Shown piece after piece: positions 16,619 through 24,678 of a stretch of 35,505 nucleotides of DNA. Under the pieces are notes generated by a model. It did not search any database, was not told the DNA's origin, and saw only the letters and a list, made by a program, of their open reading frames with translations. Source of the DNA: Phycisphaerae bacterium. Lineage in GTDB: Bacteria; Planctomycetota; Phycisphaerae; UBA1845; Fen-1342. The stretch spans positions 1 to 35,505 of the forward strand of contig JAUWNI010000031.1 of assembly GCA_030612705.1 (NCBI GenBank), given 5' to 3'. A program made the position numbers and the translations under genes. Within the stretch, counting starts at the first letter, position 1, and each line of letters starts with the position of its first letter.

Positions 16619-17536
16619 ATGAAGCTGATCAAACTATGTATGGCGTGTGTAATCCTGACCACGATCGTCGGGTCCACGGCGCAGGCGGATGAATTCATGT
16701 ATGCATTAAGTAACTACACCAACGGAAACTTGCTGAAAATCGAACCGACCACCTGGGCCGTGATCGAATCACACCCAATCACGAACGACGAGGCACTCTT
16801 CGGCGGGCTGGCCGCCGACGCCGCCAAGGATATCTACTCGATCGACGGTTACAACGACGAAAACCTGGACCGTACATTCCGCATAGACCGCGCCAACGGT
16901 GCCGGCACGGTCGTGGGCGACACGGGCTTCAATTGGAATTTCCGCTTCCTCTGCGCCCATCCGGTCACCGACGTGCTCTACGGCGGCAGGGACAATGCGC
17001 TCTTTACCATCGACAGGACCACCGGGGCGGCGACGCTCGTCGGCAACATGACCGGCGTAGGCGGTCAGATCACAGCGCTGGCGATCGACAGCCAGGGCAA
17101 CGCGTATTGCACCAGCCTCGGAAATACCAGCCTGTACTCGCTCGATCTGGCTACCGTGGAGGCCACCCATATCGGCGACATCGGCTCGGGCTCGGGCTAC
17201 CAGGATCTGGCATTCGACAGCAACGACGTGCTGTACGGCGTGCACTTCTTCGATGCCGGCACGCTTTACACCATCGACACGGTCAACGCGACCGAGACGT
17301 TCGTTGTCTCTACGAGCTACCGGGGCATTACGTTCATTGTCGAAGGCCCGGAATGCCCCGGCGACATCGACGGCGACGGCGACACCGACCTGGCGGACCT
17401 GGCAACGCTGCTCGGGGCCTACGGCACGTCGGTTGGTGATCCACAATACAACCCGGACGCCGACTTCGACGACAGCGGCAGCGTTGACCTGTCCGACTTG
17501 GCGTTCCTGCTGGCTGACTACGGCTGTACGTCCTGA
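16619..17536 (+). CDS. Secreted beta-propeller-like protein with dockerin tail
   Basis: A 305-aa secreted protein. Residues 1-23 form a signal peptide with likely cleavage after AQA. The middle part has repeated blades of the form LYxID..TG.AT.VG (for example TIDRTTGAATLVGNMTG and SLDLATVEATHIGDIG), suggesting a beta-propeller related to DUF4394 or NHL-type folds. The last 60 residues are a dockerin-like pair of calcium loops: DIDGDGDTDLADLATLLGAYG, then DADFDDSGSVDLSDLAFLLADYG, ending CTS. Dockerin modules bind cohesins in cellulosomes, but no cohesin is visible here, so the tail may serve another anchoring or sorting role. The start is fixed by GGAGGAG shortly before ATG 16619. The ligand of the propeller is unknown. 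Confidence 0.85.
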   Translation: MKLIKLCMACVILTTIVGSTAQADEFMYALSNYTNGNLLKIEPTTWAVIESHPITNDEALFGGLAADAAKDIYSIDGYNDENLDRTFRIDRANGAGTVVGDTGFNWNFRFLCAHPVTDVLYGGRDNALFTIDRTTGAATLVGNMTGVGGQITALAIDSQGNAYCTSLGNTSLYSLDLATVEATHIGDIGSGSGYQDLAFDSNDVLYGVHFFDAGTLYTIDTVNATETFVVSTSYRGITFIVEGPECPGDIDGDGDTDLADLATLLGAYGTSVGDPQYNPDADFDDSGSVDLSDLAFLLADYGCTS

Positions 17537-17780
17537 CGTTGAACACAATTCCGGGGAGCGCAGAGCGACCTTTGGCCGCAAGCAAAGGGACACTGGGGAT
17601 TGACGATTGGGGATTGACGATGGACGATTGGGAATTATTGCTGGGCTGAGCCGTTGAGATCACCTACTTTGAACTCTGGATGGGGGGTGGCACGGTCAAG
17701 TGAAGCTTGGCCGTGGTTGGCGCCCGGCGTGGACGAGTTCGTCAAGCTTCTGGGGTAGCTGGAGTTCAATCTAGGACAGG
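17537..17780. other. Convergent intergenic region with short direct repeats
   Basis: The gap lies between two convergent genes. Near 17597-17635 it contains a run of imperfect direct repeats (GGGGATTGACGATT, ATTGACGATGG, ACGATTGGGAATT). A short hairpin CCTTTG/CAAAGG lies at about 17570-17590 and could help end transcription of the propeller gene, though no T-run follows. No gene is apparent. Confidence 0.5.
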
Positions 17781-18848
17781 TTAGGGTGATGATTCGGTTG
17801 GTCGCGATGCCGGCTTGCCTTCCGCGAACCAGCGGCGCAGGACCTTTTCGGCGGGTTTGTTTCGCGGCGTATAATTGAAATCGCCGGAGCCGCCCGGGGC
17901 TGAGGTCCACTCCCACCAGCAGACGCCCAGCAGACCCGGCGAACCGTCCCAGACCTGCAAAAACGCCTCGTAAAGTCGACGCTGTTCCTCGTGACCCGGG
18001 GGCGTCGCCTTCATATTCTGGTAGTAGTTCCACGGCGCCATCGCGGCCCCCTCCTGGCTGCACCAGCCTACCTCGGTGAGCAGCAGCGGCTTATCCACCT
18101 GGCGACACCAATCCATGATCTCCTTCTTGAGCGGTCGCCAGCGGGCGGCAATCTCCTCGACCGTCGGATTCTTCCGGTCGGCCAGCGTGTAGTAGCTCGT
18201 CATCCCGATGAAATCGAGCAGACCCCAGAACTTCACCGGCTTGTAATGATCCCAGTTGGCCGAGTAACCCAGCTTGCCGCCGGGAAAGTGCGCCCGGGCC
18301 GTCCAGATCGTCGTCTCCCACTCCTTCGTGTGCTTCTCCGAACTGACCAGCTCCGACCCGACGATCAACGCATCCGCTTCCGCCTCGCGGGCGATGTCCG
18401 CAAAATACTTGATGAAATCGCGATAGTCCTTCCACCACTCATTCCAGTGCGGCGGATCGATCACGCCGCGCCATTCGCTGCCGCGCGGGTGCTTGAGCAA
18501 AATGATCGGCATGAGAATCGTGCGGAGCTTGTGCTTGCGGGCCTGGCGGATCAGCGTGATCAGATCGTCGCGCGCGGGCGATCGGCGGGCATCGATATAG
18601 ATCGCCTGCGAACGGGCGTGCTCCATATAGCCGGCCACGCTCAGCAGCAGCGTGTCGGCCCCGAGTTCGGCCACCTCGCCGATCAGCGGCTGATAGGCTT
18701 TGAGCGCTCCAGGCCCCTTCGAGAGCTGGATCGACATTCCCCGCCACCGTACCGGTTCATTTCCACGGGCCGGATCCGCGGCCGCCTGGCCAACAGTCAG
18801 CAGCACGGCCAGGACTAGTGATCCGCCAACGTTGATTCGATGGATCAT
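17781..18848 (-). CDS. GH113-like TIM-barrel glycosidase, secreted
   Basis: A 355-aa protein with a signal peptide (1-24, cleavage near AAA-DP) and a TIM-barrel resembling glycoside hydrolase family 113 beta-mannanases. The putative acid/base is E166 in LIVGSELVS and the nucleophile is E259 in LLLTEVGWCS, each at the end of a predicted beta strand as expected for a clan GH-A enzyme. WRGMSIQLS (35-43) and the C-terminal WWEWTSAPGGSGDFNYTPRN segment also fit the family. The likely reaction is hydrolysis of a beta-linked polysaccharide such as mannan, outside the cytoplasm; substrate is inference. The start is ATG 18848. The frame extends further upstream, but that part crosses a palindromic repeat and the phosphodiesterase gene. 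It lies downstream of the phosphodiesterase on the same strand. Confidence 0.8.
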   Translation of the reverse strand: MIHRINVGGSLVLAVLLTVGQAAADPARGNEPVRWRGMSIQLSKGPGALKAYQPLIGEVAELGADTLLLSVAGYMEHARSQAIYIDARRSPARDDLITLIRQARKHKLRTILMPIILLKHPRGSEWRGVIDPPHWNEWWKDYRDFIKYFADIAREAEADALIVGSELVSSEKHTKEWETTIWTARAHFPGGKLGYSANWDHYKPVKFWGLLDFIGMTSYYTLADRKNPTVEEIAARWRPLKKEIMDWCRQVDKPLLLTEVGWCSQEGAAMAPWNYYQNMKATPPGHEEQRRLYEAFLQVWDGSPGLLGVCWWEWTSAPGGSGDFNYTPRNKPAEKVLRRWFAEGKPASRPTESSP

Positions 18849-18855
18849 CGTTGAT

Positions 18856-18938
18856 TGGGTGGCCCACCTCTTTAGAGGTGGGGGACACGAATGGTTTGCT
18901 GATTCGTGTCCCCCACGGTTAAAGCCATGGGCCACCCA
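18856..18938. repeat. REP-like compound palindrome
   Basis: The arms GTGGGGGACACGAAT (18878-18892) and ATTCGTGTCCCCCAC (18902-18916) are perfect 15-bp inverted repeats around a 9-nt loop. An outer pair, TGGGTGGCCCA (18856-18866) and TGGGCCACCCA (18928-18938), encloses them. A small CCTC-TTTA-GAGG hairpin lies at 18867-18878. The whole can fold as a cloverleaf. It sits between two genes on the same strand and could attenuate or stabilise the transcript, but it looks like a mobile interspersed palindrome. Confidence 0.85.
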
Positions 18939-18994
18939 CCCATCGGTTGAGCTTTGGCCGAGCGCTGGTACAGCGGTGTAATTGCACCGGGCAA

Positions 18995-20617
18995 TCATTT
19001 CGCCTCCATCTGGGCGACATCGCGCATCGGTAACAACGGCACACCATCGAACACGGCGGCGGCGGGAAGCTCGCAGCCGAGTAGTTGCATGATCGTCGGC
19101 ACCAGGTCGACCGCCCGGGCGACATCGATCGTGCCGCCGGCTTCGATGCCCGGCCCGGCGAACATCATCGGGATGCGCATGTCGGCGCGATGGATGCCGC
19201 CGTGGCCGCTCTTTTCCTTGCCGAAGCTGTGGCCGTGGGCGGCGAAGAGCACCACGTCGCCGCTGCGCCAGGCGCGCAACAGCGGTACCAGGTACGGCAC
19301 GACATCCGGGTACGTCTGCTCCCGAGTCGCGACCAGCCATTCGCGCGACGTGTGAAAACCGCCCGCCACAAACCGCGCCAGATCGGCGTCGTCCAGGTAG
19401 CCGAAGACATCGTCCGGAGCCGGGACGTAACGATATTCCGGTCCGCCGGCGCTCGGACGTTCGACAATCCGCGCCGTCCCCCGCGGCGACCGCAATTCAA
19501 TCTCGTTCTCGCCGGACATATACGCAACCAGGTCAACGCCGACGTTATCCCACAGACGACGGCCTTCGGGCGGCGTTTCGAGAATCGCGCGGACCGCTGC
19601 CGGGGCAAGCGAGTCGTTCCAGCCGAGCCTGCCGCGGAAATGAATCGCGGCGAAGCGAACCGCACTCCTGGCCAATACCGTGTCGTATCGCTCAAAATGG
19701 TGATAGCGGTCATTGAATGACGCATCCTGGTACGGCGTCTCCGTCACACGCCGTCCCATGTCCTTCCGCAGAATCCTCATCAGATCGATCACGCCGCCGT
19801 CATGCACCGGCGTCATTCCGTGGTCGGCCACCAGGATAAGCGTCGTCGTTTCCAAGAGCCCCTCGGCTTCCAGCCAGTCGCACACACGGCCGACCTGATA
19901 GTCGGCGTGCTCGACCGCCGTGCGATACTGATCTGAATCAACCCCGTGGGCGTGCCCGACCGAATCAAGCCCGGGAAAGTAGCAGACCAGCAGGTCCGGC
20001 CAGACAGCGTTGCGGTTTGCCCAGTTCGCGACGTAATCGAGCGTCGTCGCGGTCAGCTTGTCGACGGCGGTATAGTCGTGAAAGAACCAGCGCACGCCGG
20101 ACTGCGCCCAGTTGGCGACATTCTTGGTCACGCCGCGGTGGATCGCGTTTTGAATGCTGGCCGAGACCTTTGGTTGCATACGCTCGTAGATGGTCGGGAC
20201 ACAGAAGTCGCCGTTTACCGCCCGATAGTGCCTGATTACGTTATATTCTCGCCAAAGACGCAGGCGGCGGTCGAACCACTCGTTCGCGATCACGCCGTGC
20301 CGCGCCGGTGTTACCCCGGTCGCGTACGTTGTCAAAATCGCATAGGTAATCGACGGCACGCAGGTGACGGCGTGCTCGACCCGCGTTCCGTTCTCGACAA
20401 ACCGCTTGCGAAAGTTCGGCAGCCAGCCCTCTTCGCAACCCTGCCGCACCAGATCGACCGACATCCCGTCGCAGATGAAAAGCACGACGCCGGCCTCGGG
20501 TCGCGTGACTTCCGGCTCGAGCCGAACCTTCAATGCACCGCCGGGACCACAACCGCTCACAAGTAGCAGCAAGGCGGCGATCGGCGCGGCGGCCCGGAGT
20601 GAATAATGTCGTTGCAT
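18995..20617 (-). CDS. Lipoprotein alkaline phosphatase-fold phosphodiesterase
   Basis: A 540-aa protein with a lipoprotein signal (lipobox LVSGC, Cys23), so it is probably membrane-anchored outside the cytoplasm. It belongs to the type I phosphodiesterase/nucleotide pyrophosphatase (AlkP superfamily) group. The first metal Asp is D50 in FICDGM. The nucleophile is probably the Thr in VPSITYAILTTYATG (T91). Metal ligands are in PGLDSVGHAHG, VADHGMTPVH and, near the C-terminus, SGHGGIH. Such enzymes cleave phosphodiester or pyrophosphate bonds in nucleotides, lipids or glycans. I prefer ATG 20617 over the GTG one codon upstream; neither has a clear ribosome site. The C-terminal part (GHSFGKEKSGHGG) is intact. 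Confidence 0.88.
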   Translation of the reverse strand: MQRHYSLRAAAPIAALLLLVSGCGPGGALKVRLEPEVTRPEAGVVLFICDGMSVDLVRQGCEEGWLPNFRKRFVENGTRVEHAVTCVPSITYAILTTYATGVTPARHGVIANEWFDRRLRLWREYNVIRHYRAVNGDFCVPTIYERMQPKVSASIQNAIHRGVTKNVANWAQSGVRWFFHDYTAVDKLTATTLDYVANWANRNAVWPDLLVCYFPGLDSVGHAHGVDSDQYRTAVEHADYQVGRVCDWLEAEGLLETTTLILVADHGMTPVHDGGVIDLMRILRKDMGRRVTETPYQDASFNDRYHHFERYDTVLARSAVRFAAIHFRGRLGWNDSLAPAAVRAILETPPEGRRLWDNVGVDLVAYMSGENEIELRSPRGTARIVERPSAGGPEYRYVPAPDDVFGYLDDADLARFVAGGFHTSREWLVATREQTYPDVVPYLVPLLRAWRSGDVVLFAAHGHSFGKEKSGHGGIHRADMRIPMMFAGPGIEAGGTIDVARAVDLVPTIMQLLGCELPAAAVFDGVPLLPMRDVAQMEAK

Positions 20618-20961
20618 CACAACCCAAAATCAGTGGGACCGGACTCCGCCCGGTCGGCATCGCGTGGAGCCCCGAGAACGTCGGATCGACGCATTATGCA
20701 CGCACCGGGTGGTGAATCAAGCTACGCCACGGGCGGGCGCTCTTTTCGGGTGAGCGTCATAAAAGTGGGTGGTGTCTGAATGTCATTCCGACTCGGGGGC
20801 GGATTCCTCGGCGCTGCGTTTCTCGGAATGACAGCGCTCCCACGCAAATGACATTCACCAGCTCTTCTCCTCGACATATAGTCGGGTAAAGTGTGCGTGA
20901 GTCCGGGCAGTCATCAGCGGCAGGTTTTAATGTGTTGCCCGCCCGATTGGGGAGAATTCGT
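20618..20961. other. Divergent intergenic region
   Basis: This gap separates the divergent phosphodiesterase and small lipoprotein genes, so it must carry promoters in both directions. I find no convincing -35/-10 pair. Its main structure is the palindromic element at 20771-20859. The segment GTCGGGTAAAGTGTGCGTG before 20910 is unremarkable. Confidence 0.5.
20771..20859. repeat. REP-like palindrome of the TGTCATTCCGA type
   Basis: TGTCATTCCGA (20781-20791) pairs with TCGGAATGACA (20823-20833). An alternative outer pairing joins GAATGTCATT (20778-20787) to AATGACATTC (20847-20856), with GGTG/CACC at the edges. The two pairings compete for the same left arm, so two stem-loops are possible. The sequence family resembles dispersed TCATTCCGA palindromes seen in many environmental genomes. 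Confidence 0.75.
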
Positions 20962-21384
20962 ATGATACATACAGCGTCCCTTCGACTCCTCGTGCTCCTT
21001 TCACTCGCCGCTATCGGAATCGCGGGTTGCCACTGGGGTGACCGTTACGCAAAGGTCGAAGAGCTTTCCTTCATCCAGGGCATCTCCGTGCTCGAGTTCG
21101 ATGGCGTGTTTCTGCACGTAAAACGCGACCTGTCCAGTACGGCCGGGTTGGGGCTGATCGTCGCGGGACGCTTCGTTGATGAGGCCAAACTCCGTATGGG
21201 CAACCGGTTCGTGCTGACCAACGGGCGCGACGTGCACGAAACGTACCAAGTCCTATTGATCGACCAAGAACGAATCACGTTGAAGCGGCAGGAAGTATTC
21301 GATCGCCGCGCCTCACGCGAGGGAATTCGAGCCATCGAAACCGCGGTCGCTGTAACGCCCTACAACCGTGAAGAGGACGACTAG
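20962..21384 (+). CDS. Small predicted lipoprotein, function unknown
   Basis: A 140-aa protein with a lipoprotein signal peptide ending LAAIGIAGC (Cys at about 23). The mature part is mixed alpha/beta and charged (KVEELSFIQGISVLEFDGVF, GRDVHETYQVLLIDQERITLK), with no domain I recognise. I start at ATG 20962 because GGGGAG lies 6-7 nt before it. Earlier in-frame ATG 20893 would add 23 residues before the hydrophobic core. The ending NREEDD is very acidic. It is alone on its strand between two palindromic repeats. A membrane-anchored accessory protein is the most that can be said. Confidence 0.7.
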   Translation: MIHTASLRLLVLLSLAAIGIAGCHWGDRYAKVEELSFIQGISVLEFDGVFLHVKRDLSSTAGLGLIVAGRFVDEAKLRMGNRFVLTNGRDVHETYQVLLIDQERITLKRQEVFDRRASREGIRAIETAVAVTPYNREEDD

Positions 21385-21803
21385 TGCTCTGTTTCACAAA
21401 TACGTTGACTACGGGAAACTGCGAAGAGCCGCGGACTTCAGTCCGCACGGTCCTTCGGGAAGGGCAAATTCTACTCCCCGCGGCGCCGCGCGGACTTCAG
21501 GTCCGCGGCTCCTCAGGTTAAACACACCGAAGCGCATTTACGGCGCGACTTGCGTGCCAGACACGTTGTGGCGGTTGTGCGAATAAAGAATAGCTACGGG
21601 GGTGTTCGATAACGTATTCGAGTTGCCGTTTCGGCTCCCGGTGGCAGGCAATCGCTTGCACGCTTGCAACCGAGTTGAAGCGTCGGCGGGATGAGCCGGA
21701 CAACAGCGGCACTCATCGCCTGGTGTGCAATATGTTCGAGGCGCAGCTTTTGCGCGAAGGTCGGCCGCCGGAAAGCAAAGCCGGGGAATATAGGGAGCAA
21801 GGC
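21385..21803. other. Intergenic region with palindrome
   Basis: This gap separates the small lipoprotein gene from the TPR lipoprotein gene. Its main structure is the REP-like repeat at 21427-21510. Beyond that an open frame runs into the TPR gene from 21675, but its N-terminal part is Arg-rich and lacks a ribosome site. I see no other gene. Confidence 0.5.
21427..21510. repeat. REP-like double palindrome (GCGGACTTCAGTCCGC)
   Basis: Two small hairpins, GCGGAC-TTCA-GTCCGC (21431-21446) and GCGGAC-TTCAG-GTCCGC (21490-21506), are themselves flanked by the inverted pair AGCCGCGGAC (21427-21436) and GTCCGCGGCT (21501-21510). The unit can fold as two hairpins or as one long stem. This layout is that of paired REP/BIME-like elements spread by a transposase in trans. 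Confidence 0.8.
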
Positions 21804-22964
21804 ATGAAGGCGAGTGAATGGGTTACCACCGGCGGGACGCTGGTGCCACACTATGGAAGGTGCGCTGGGGTGGGGCTTTATTGTGGTGCGAGACGGGTGG
21901 GATGTAGCCCTGCCGCTATATTGTTGGGCGCGATGCTGCTGTTCGTGACGAGCGGCTGCGCAACGCCGAAAGATGCAACTGAGGCGCAGTCGCGCTGGGA
22001 GAACACACGACTGTGCTCCAGCCTGAAGCTGGCAGAGGAGCATGTAGCGGCGGGGAAGTACGAGCGGGCCCGCAACGTGCTGGTGGCATATGCGGATTAT
22101 CCTGATCCACGTGTGCAACTGACGCAAGCCCGGATGGAGATTGAAGAGGGGAAACACACGATCGCCCTGCACCGGCTGAACACGATCGCCCCGCCGCCGG
22201 CAGAAGCGGCGACCTACCGCCGCCTGCGTGGAATGGCTTTGGCCGGGCTGGGGCGCTGGGCCGAGGCGGCGGCGGCGTACGAACAGGCGTACCAACATGA
22301 ACCGACGGTGCCCCTGCTGGCCGCCTGGCTGGATGCGTTGGTCCTGGAAGGTCGAATCGTGTCGGCCCGCACGATCCTGGAACGTGAGCGCTACCGTTTC
22401 CCGGACCATCCCGCCGTGCACATGCTTACCGCTCGTCTCTGCGAGCAGAGCGATAACAGCGAAGTGACGATCAGCGAACCGACGGCGGCCACCGTGGCCA
22501 AAGCACACTCATTTAACATTCGCCGACGACTGGCGGAAATGTACACCGCCGCCGGCCGATATTCCGAGGCGATCGTCATCTGGCGGCAGTTGGTCAACGA
22601 TAGCGGCAGCGCGGATGAGCGGCATCGTCTGCGGCGCCGATTGGCGGATTGCCTGATGTCCGCCAACCGGTTCGAGGAGGCCCGGCGCGTCTTTCGAACG
22701 CTCGTGGTCACACAGCCGGACGATCAGCAAGTGCTATTAGGCTTGGCAACCGCATGTCTGATGACCGGGGAGTCGGCGGAAGCACTCCAGGCGGCGCTGA
22801 AGGTCCTGAAGACGGACAACGGCAACGGCAACGCCCGCCTGATCGCGGGATTCGCCTATCAACGTCTGAACCGGCCTTACGAGGCAGTCGAGCTACTATC
22901 GGACATCCGATCCGATGACGACCCCGACGGATTGGTCCGAGAACTGCTCGCGCGCTGGGAGTAA
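21804..22964 (+). CDS. TPR-repeat lipoprotein
   Basis: A 386-aa protein. A hydrophobic stretch, PAAILLGAMLLFVTSGC, ends in a lipobox with Cys52. The rest is a row of tetratricopeptide-like helical pairs (AAAAYEQAYQHEP, GRYSEAIVIWRQLV, NRFEEARRVFRTLVVTQPDDQQVL, GESAEALQAALKVL, NRPYEAVELLSDI), about eight units. It is probably a periplasmic or outer-membrane-facing scaffold. ATG 21804 has GGGAG 7 nt upstream, giving an unusually long n-region before the hydrophobic core. A later GTG near 21867 would give a more normal signal peptide. It precedes the PilZ gene by 78 bp on the same strand, and TPR and PilZ proteins often serve secretion or surface-structure machinery. That link is inference. Confidence 0.82.
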   Translation: MKASEWVTTGGTLVPHYGRCAGVGLYCGARRVGCSPAAILLGAMLLFVTSGCATPKDATEAQSRWENTRLCSSLKLAEEHVAAGKYERARNVLVAYADYPDPRVQLTQARMEIEEGKHTIALHRLNTIAPPPAEAATYRRLRGMALAGLGRWAEAAAAYEQAYQHEPTVPLLAAWLDALVLEGRIVSARTILERERYRFPDHPAVHMLTARLCEQSDNSEVTISEPTAATVAKAHSFNIRRRLAEMYTAAGRYSEAIVIWRQLVNDSGSADERHRLRRRLADCLMSANRFEEARRVFRTLVVTQPDDQQVLLGLATACLMTGESAEALQAALKVLKTDNGNGNARLIAGFAYQRLNRPYEAVELLSDIRSDDDPDGLVRELLARWE

Positions 22965-23042
22965 AGTCGCTTACCCGAATTACCGACGAGTACCCTGACG
23001 ATATAACCGCGGTTCGTCCGGCGGCTGTGGGAGCTACGCGCT

Positions 23043-23810
23043 ATGCGAGGCGATGAAGCGCAAAAAAGCGAGACAGCCCGCGCACTTCTGGAGGGAATGT
23101 GCGCACAGAACCGCTCCGCCGAAGTGCATTATTGGCGAGGCGACGAATTGTGTTCCGCACGAATGCGGCTCCTCGATATCAGCGACGATGAAATTCGCGT
23201 CGATAAACCGCAATGCATCGGCCGTGAGGTCATTCTGCGACACGGCACATCGCTGACCGTGTATTTCTCTCACAGCGGGACGCTTTATGCTTTTAAGAGC
23301 AAGGTCACCAAGCCGATTCTCAGGTTCGATCTGAATCATCGGAAAAGCATCGTCGGAATGGCCCTCAAGGTGCCGACCGAAGTCAGTGAGGAACAACGAC
23401 GTCACGACTTCCGGCTTTCCCTGGCCAGATACGACATCACGGCAACTCTGCACGAGACCTCTCCGCAAGACGTCAACTCCGCCCCGATCAGTGCAGCCCA
23501 ATTCGCCGGGCGCTTGATTAACATTTCGGCTACCGGACTCGGCATGCTCTTCGATACCGACCGGTGCCCGAAATGCTCGCACTGGGATATTTTCTACATC
23601 CAGTATTGTCTCCCAAAGATTAACGAGCCGTTCGTCCTCCTGGTCGAAGTGCGGCACGCCCGAGCGATTCACGACGGTCTCGAAAAGATCGTCGGATTCA
23701 AATTCCTTGATACACGCGAACTGCTAATCAAAGTCCAGCTCCGACACATCGCGGAATTCCTGGCCGCTGAACAACGCCGCCAGTTGAACACCAGAAGGCG
23801 TAGCGGATAA
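23043..23810 (+). CDS. PilZ-domain cyclic-di-GMP-binding protein
   Basis: A 255-aa protein in two parts. The N-terminal half (about 20-115) looks like the YcgR/flagellar-brake-type beta barrel. The C-terminal half is a PilZ domain with the RxxxR-type motif at QRRHDFR (118-124) and the NxSxxG motif INISATGLGM (159-168). These two motifs bind cyclic-di-GMP in characterised PilZ proteins. The insertion HETSPQDVNSAPISAAQ between them is longer than usual. The protein is cytosolic; it probably senses the second messenger and alters motility, secretion or polysaccharide output, though no partner is identified. ATG 23043 has GGGAG about 9 nt upstream. The polysaccharide cluster on the same contig is a plausible, untested target. 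Confidence 0.8.
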   Translation: MRGDEAQKSETARALLEGMCAQNRSAEVHYWRGDELCSARMRLLDISDDEIRVDKPQCIGREVILRHGTSLTVYFSHSGTLYAFKSKVTKPILRFDLNHRKSIVGMALKVPTEVSEEQRRHDFRLSLARYDITATLHETSPQDVNSAPISAAQFAGRLINISATGLGMLFDTDRCPKCSHWDIFYIQYCLPKINEPFVLLVEVRHARAIHDGLEKIVGFKFLDTRELLIKVQLRHIAEFLAAEQRRQLNTRRRSG

Positions 23811-23916
23811 TCGGCGCGGCCGGAGGGGCATGGGACTGTACACAGCTCACCCGGGCGGGTATCCATGACAAATGAGACAGCCATCCGCGGCTCGTAACCG
23901 CCGAAGCAGACACATC

Positions 23917-24621
23917 ATGCGAAACGCTCGTGTTTCCCGCTATGGATTGGCAAGATCGCGTTGGTTCCAGCGTCAGAATCGGCGTGTTATGGAGTGTACG
24001 CGCTGTCCGCGCCTGCGGGCACATTGCCGCCGGGTGGCACAAGCCAAACGTGCCGCGTTCCGCGACGAAACGTATTGGGGCCGACCCGTGCCGAACTTCG
24101 GACAGGCTGGCGCCACACTCCTGATCGTCGGGCTGGCACCGGGGGCCCACGGGGCCAACCGAACCGGTCGTATCTTCACCGGCGACCGCAGCGGCGACTG
24201 GCTCTTTCGAGCCTTGCACAAAGCCGGATATGCGAACCAGCCGATGTCAACACACGCATCTGACGGCCTGGAACTCAGCGACTGCGTGATCACGGCGGTG
24301 TGCCGCTGCGCGCCGCCCGACAACAAACCCAGTGCCGAGGAAATCAGAAATTGCTCGGAGTACCTGTGCGAAACGGTCGAACGCGTGCCGTGGCGGGTGC
24401 TGGTTGCGTTGGGGGGCTTGGCCTGGACACATGTTGGCCGCGCGCTGGAGATCAAGCCGGGCAAGTTTCGCCACGGGGCGGAATTCATGCTCCCTGACGC
24501 CCGTGTCCTGTTGGCGTCATACCACCCCAGTCAGCAAAACACGTTCACCAAGCGCCTCACCGAGCCGATGTTCGATGCCATCTTCGCCCGTGCCCGTCAG
24601 ATCGCCGACGCATCCCAGTAG
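23917..24621 (+). CDS. Family 5 uracil-DNA glycosylase (UdgB-type)
   Basis: A 234-aa DNA repair enzyme of the uracil-DNA glycosylase superfamily, family 5. The iron-sulfur ligands are C27 and C30 (CTRCPRL), C131 ([10 protein letters not shown] region) and C146. The active-site motif is [13 protein letters not shown] (72-84), followed by [20 protein letters not shown]. The DNA-binding motif SYHPSQQNT is at 201-209. The enzyme removes uracil and often hypoxanthine from DNA, leaving abasic sites. The start is uncertain: ATG 23872 is 15 codons earlier, and the conserved domain begins about 26 residues into the version given. Family members usually have about 14 residues before the first Cys. It ends 57 bp from a convergent gene. 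Confidence 0.93.
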   Translation: MRNARVSRYGLARSRWFQRQNRRVMECTRCPRLRAHCRRVAQAKRAAFRDETYWGRPVPNFGQAGATLLIVGLAPGAHGANRTGRIFTGDRSGDWLFRALHKAGYANQPMSTHASDGLELSDCVITAVCRCAPPDNKPSAEEIRNCSEYLCETVERVPWRVLVALGGLAWTHVGRALEIKPGKFRHGAEFMLPDARVLLASYHPSQQNTFTKRLTEPMFDAIFARARQIADASQ

Positions 24622-24678
24622 GGGCCGGTCTCCGTGCCGACCAAGCTACCGGTGCCACACCCGGTAATGTGATAGTTT

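Noticed and set aside
16106..16622. Open frames on both strands across the RNase P RNA and its promoter
   Set aside because: They overlap a well-conserved structured RNA and show no protein features.
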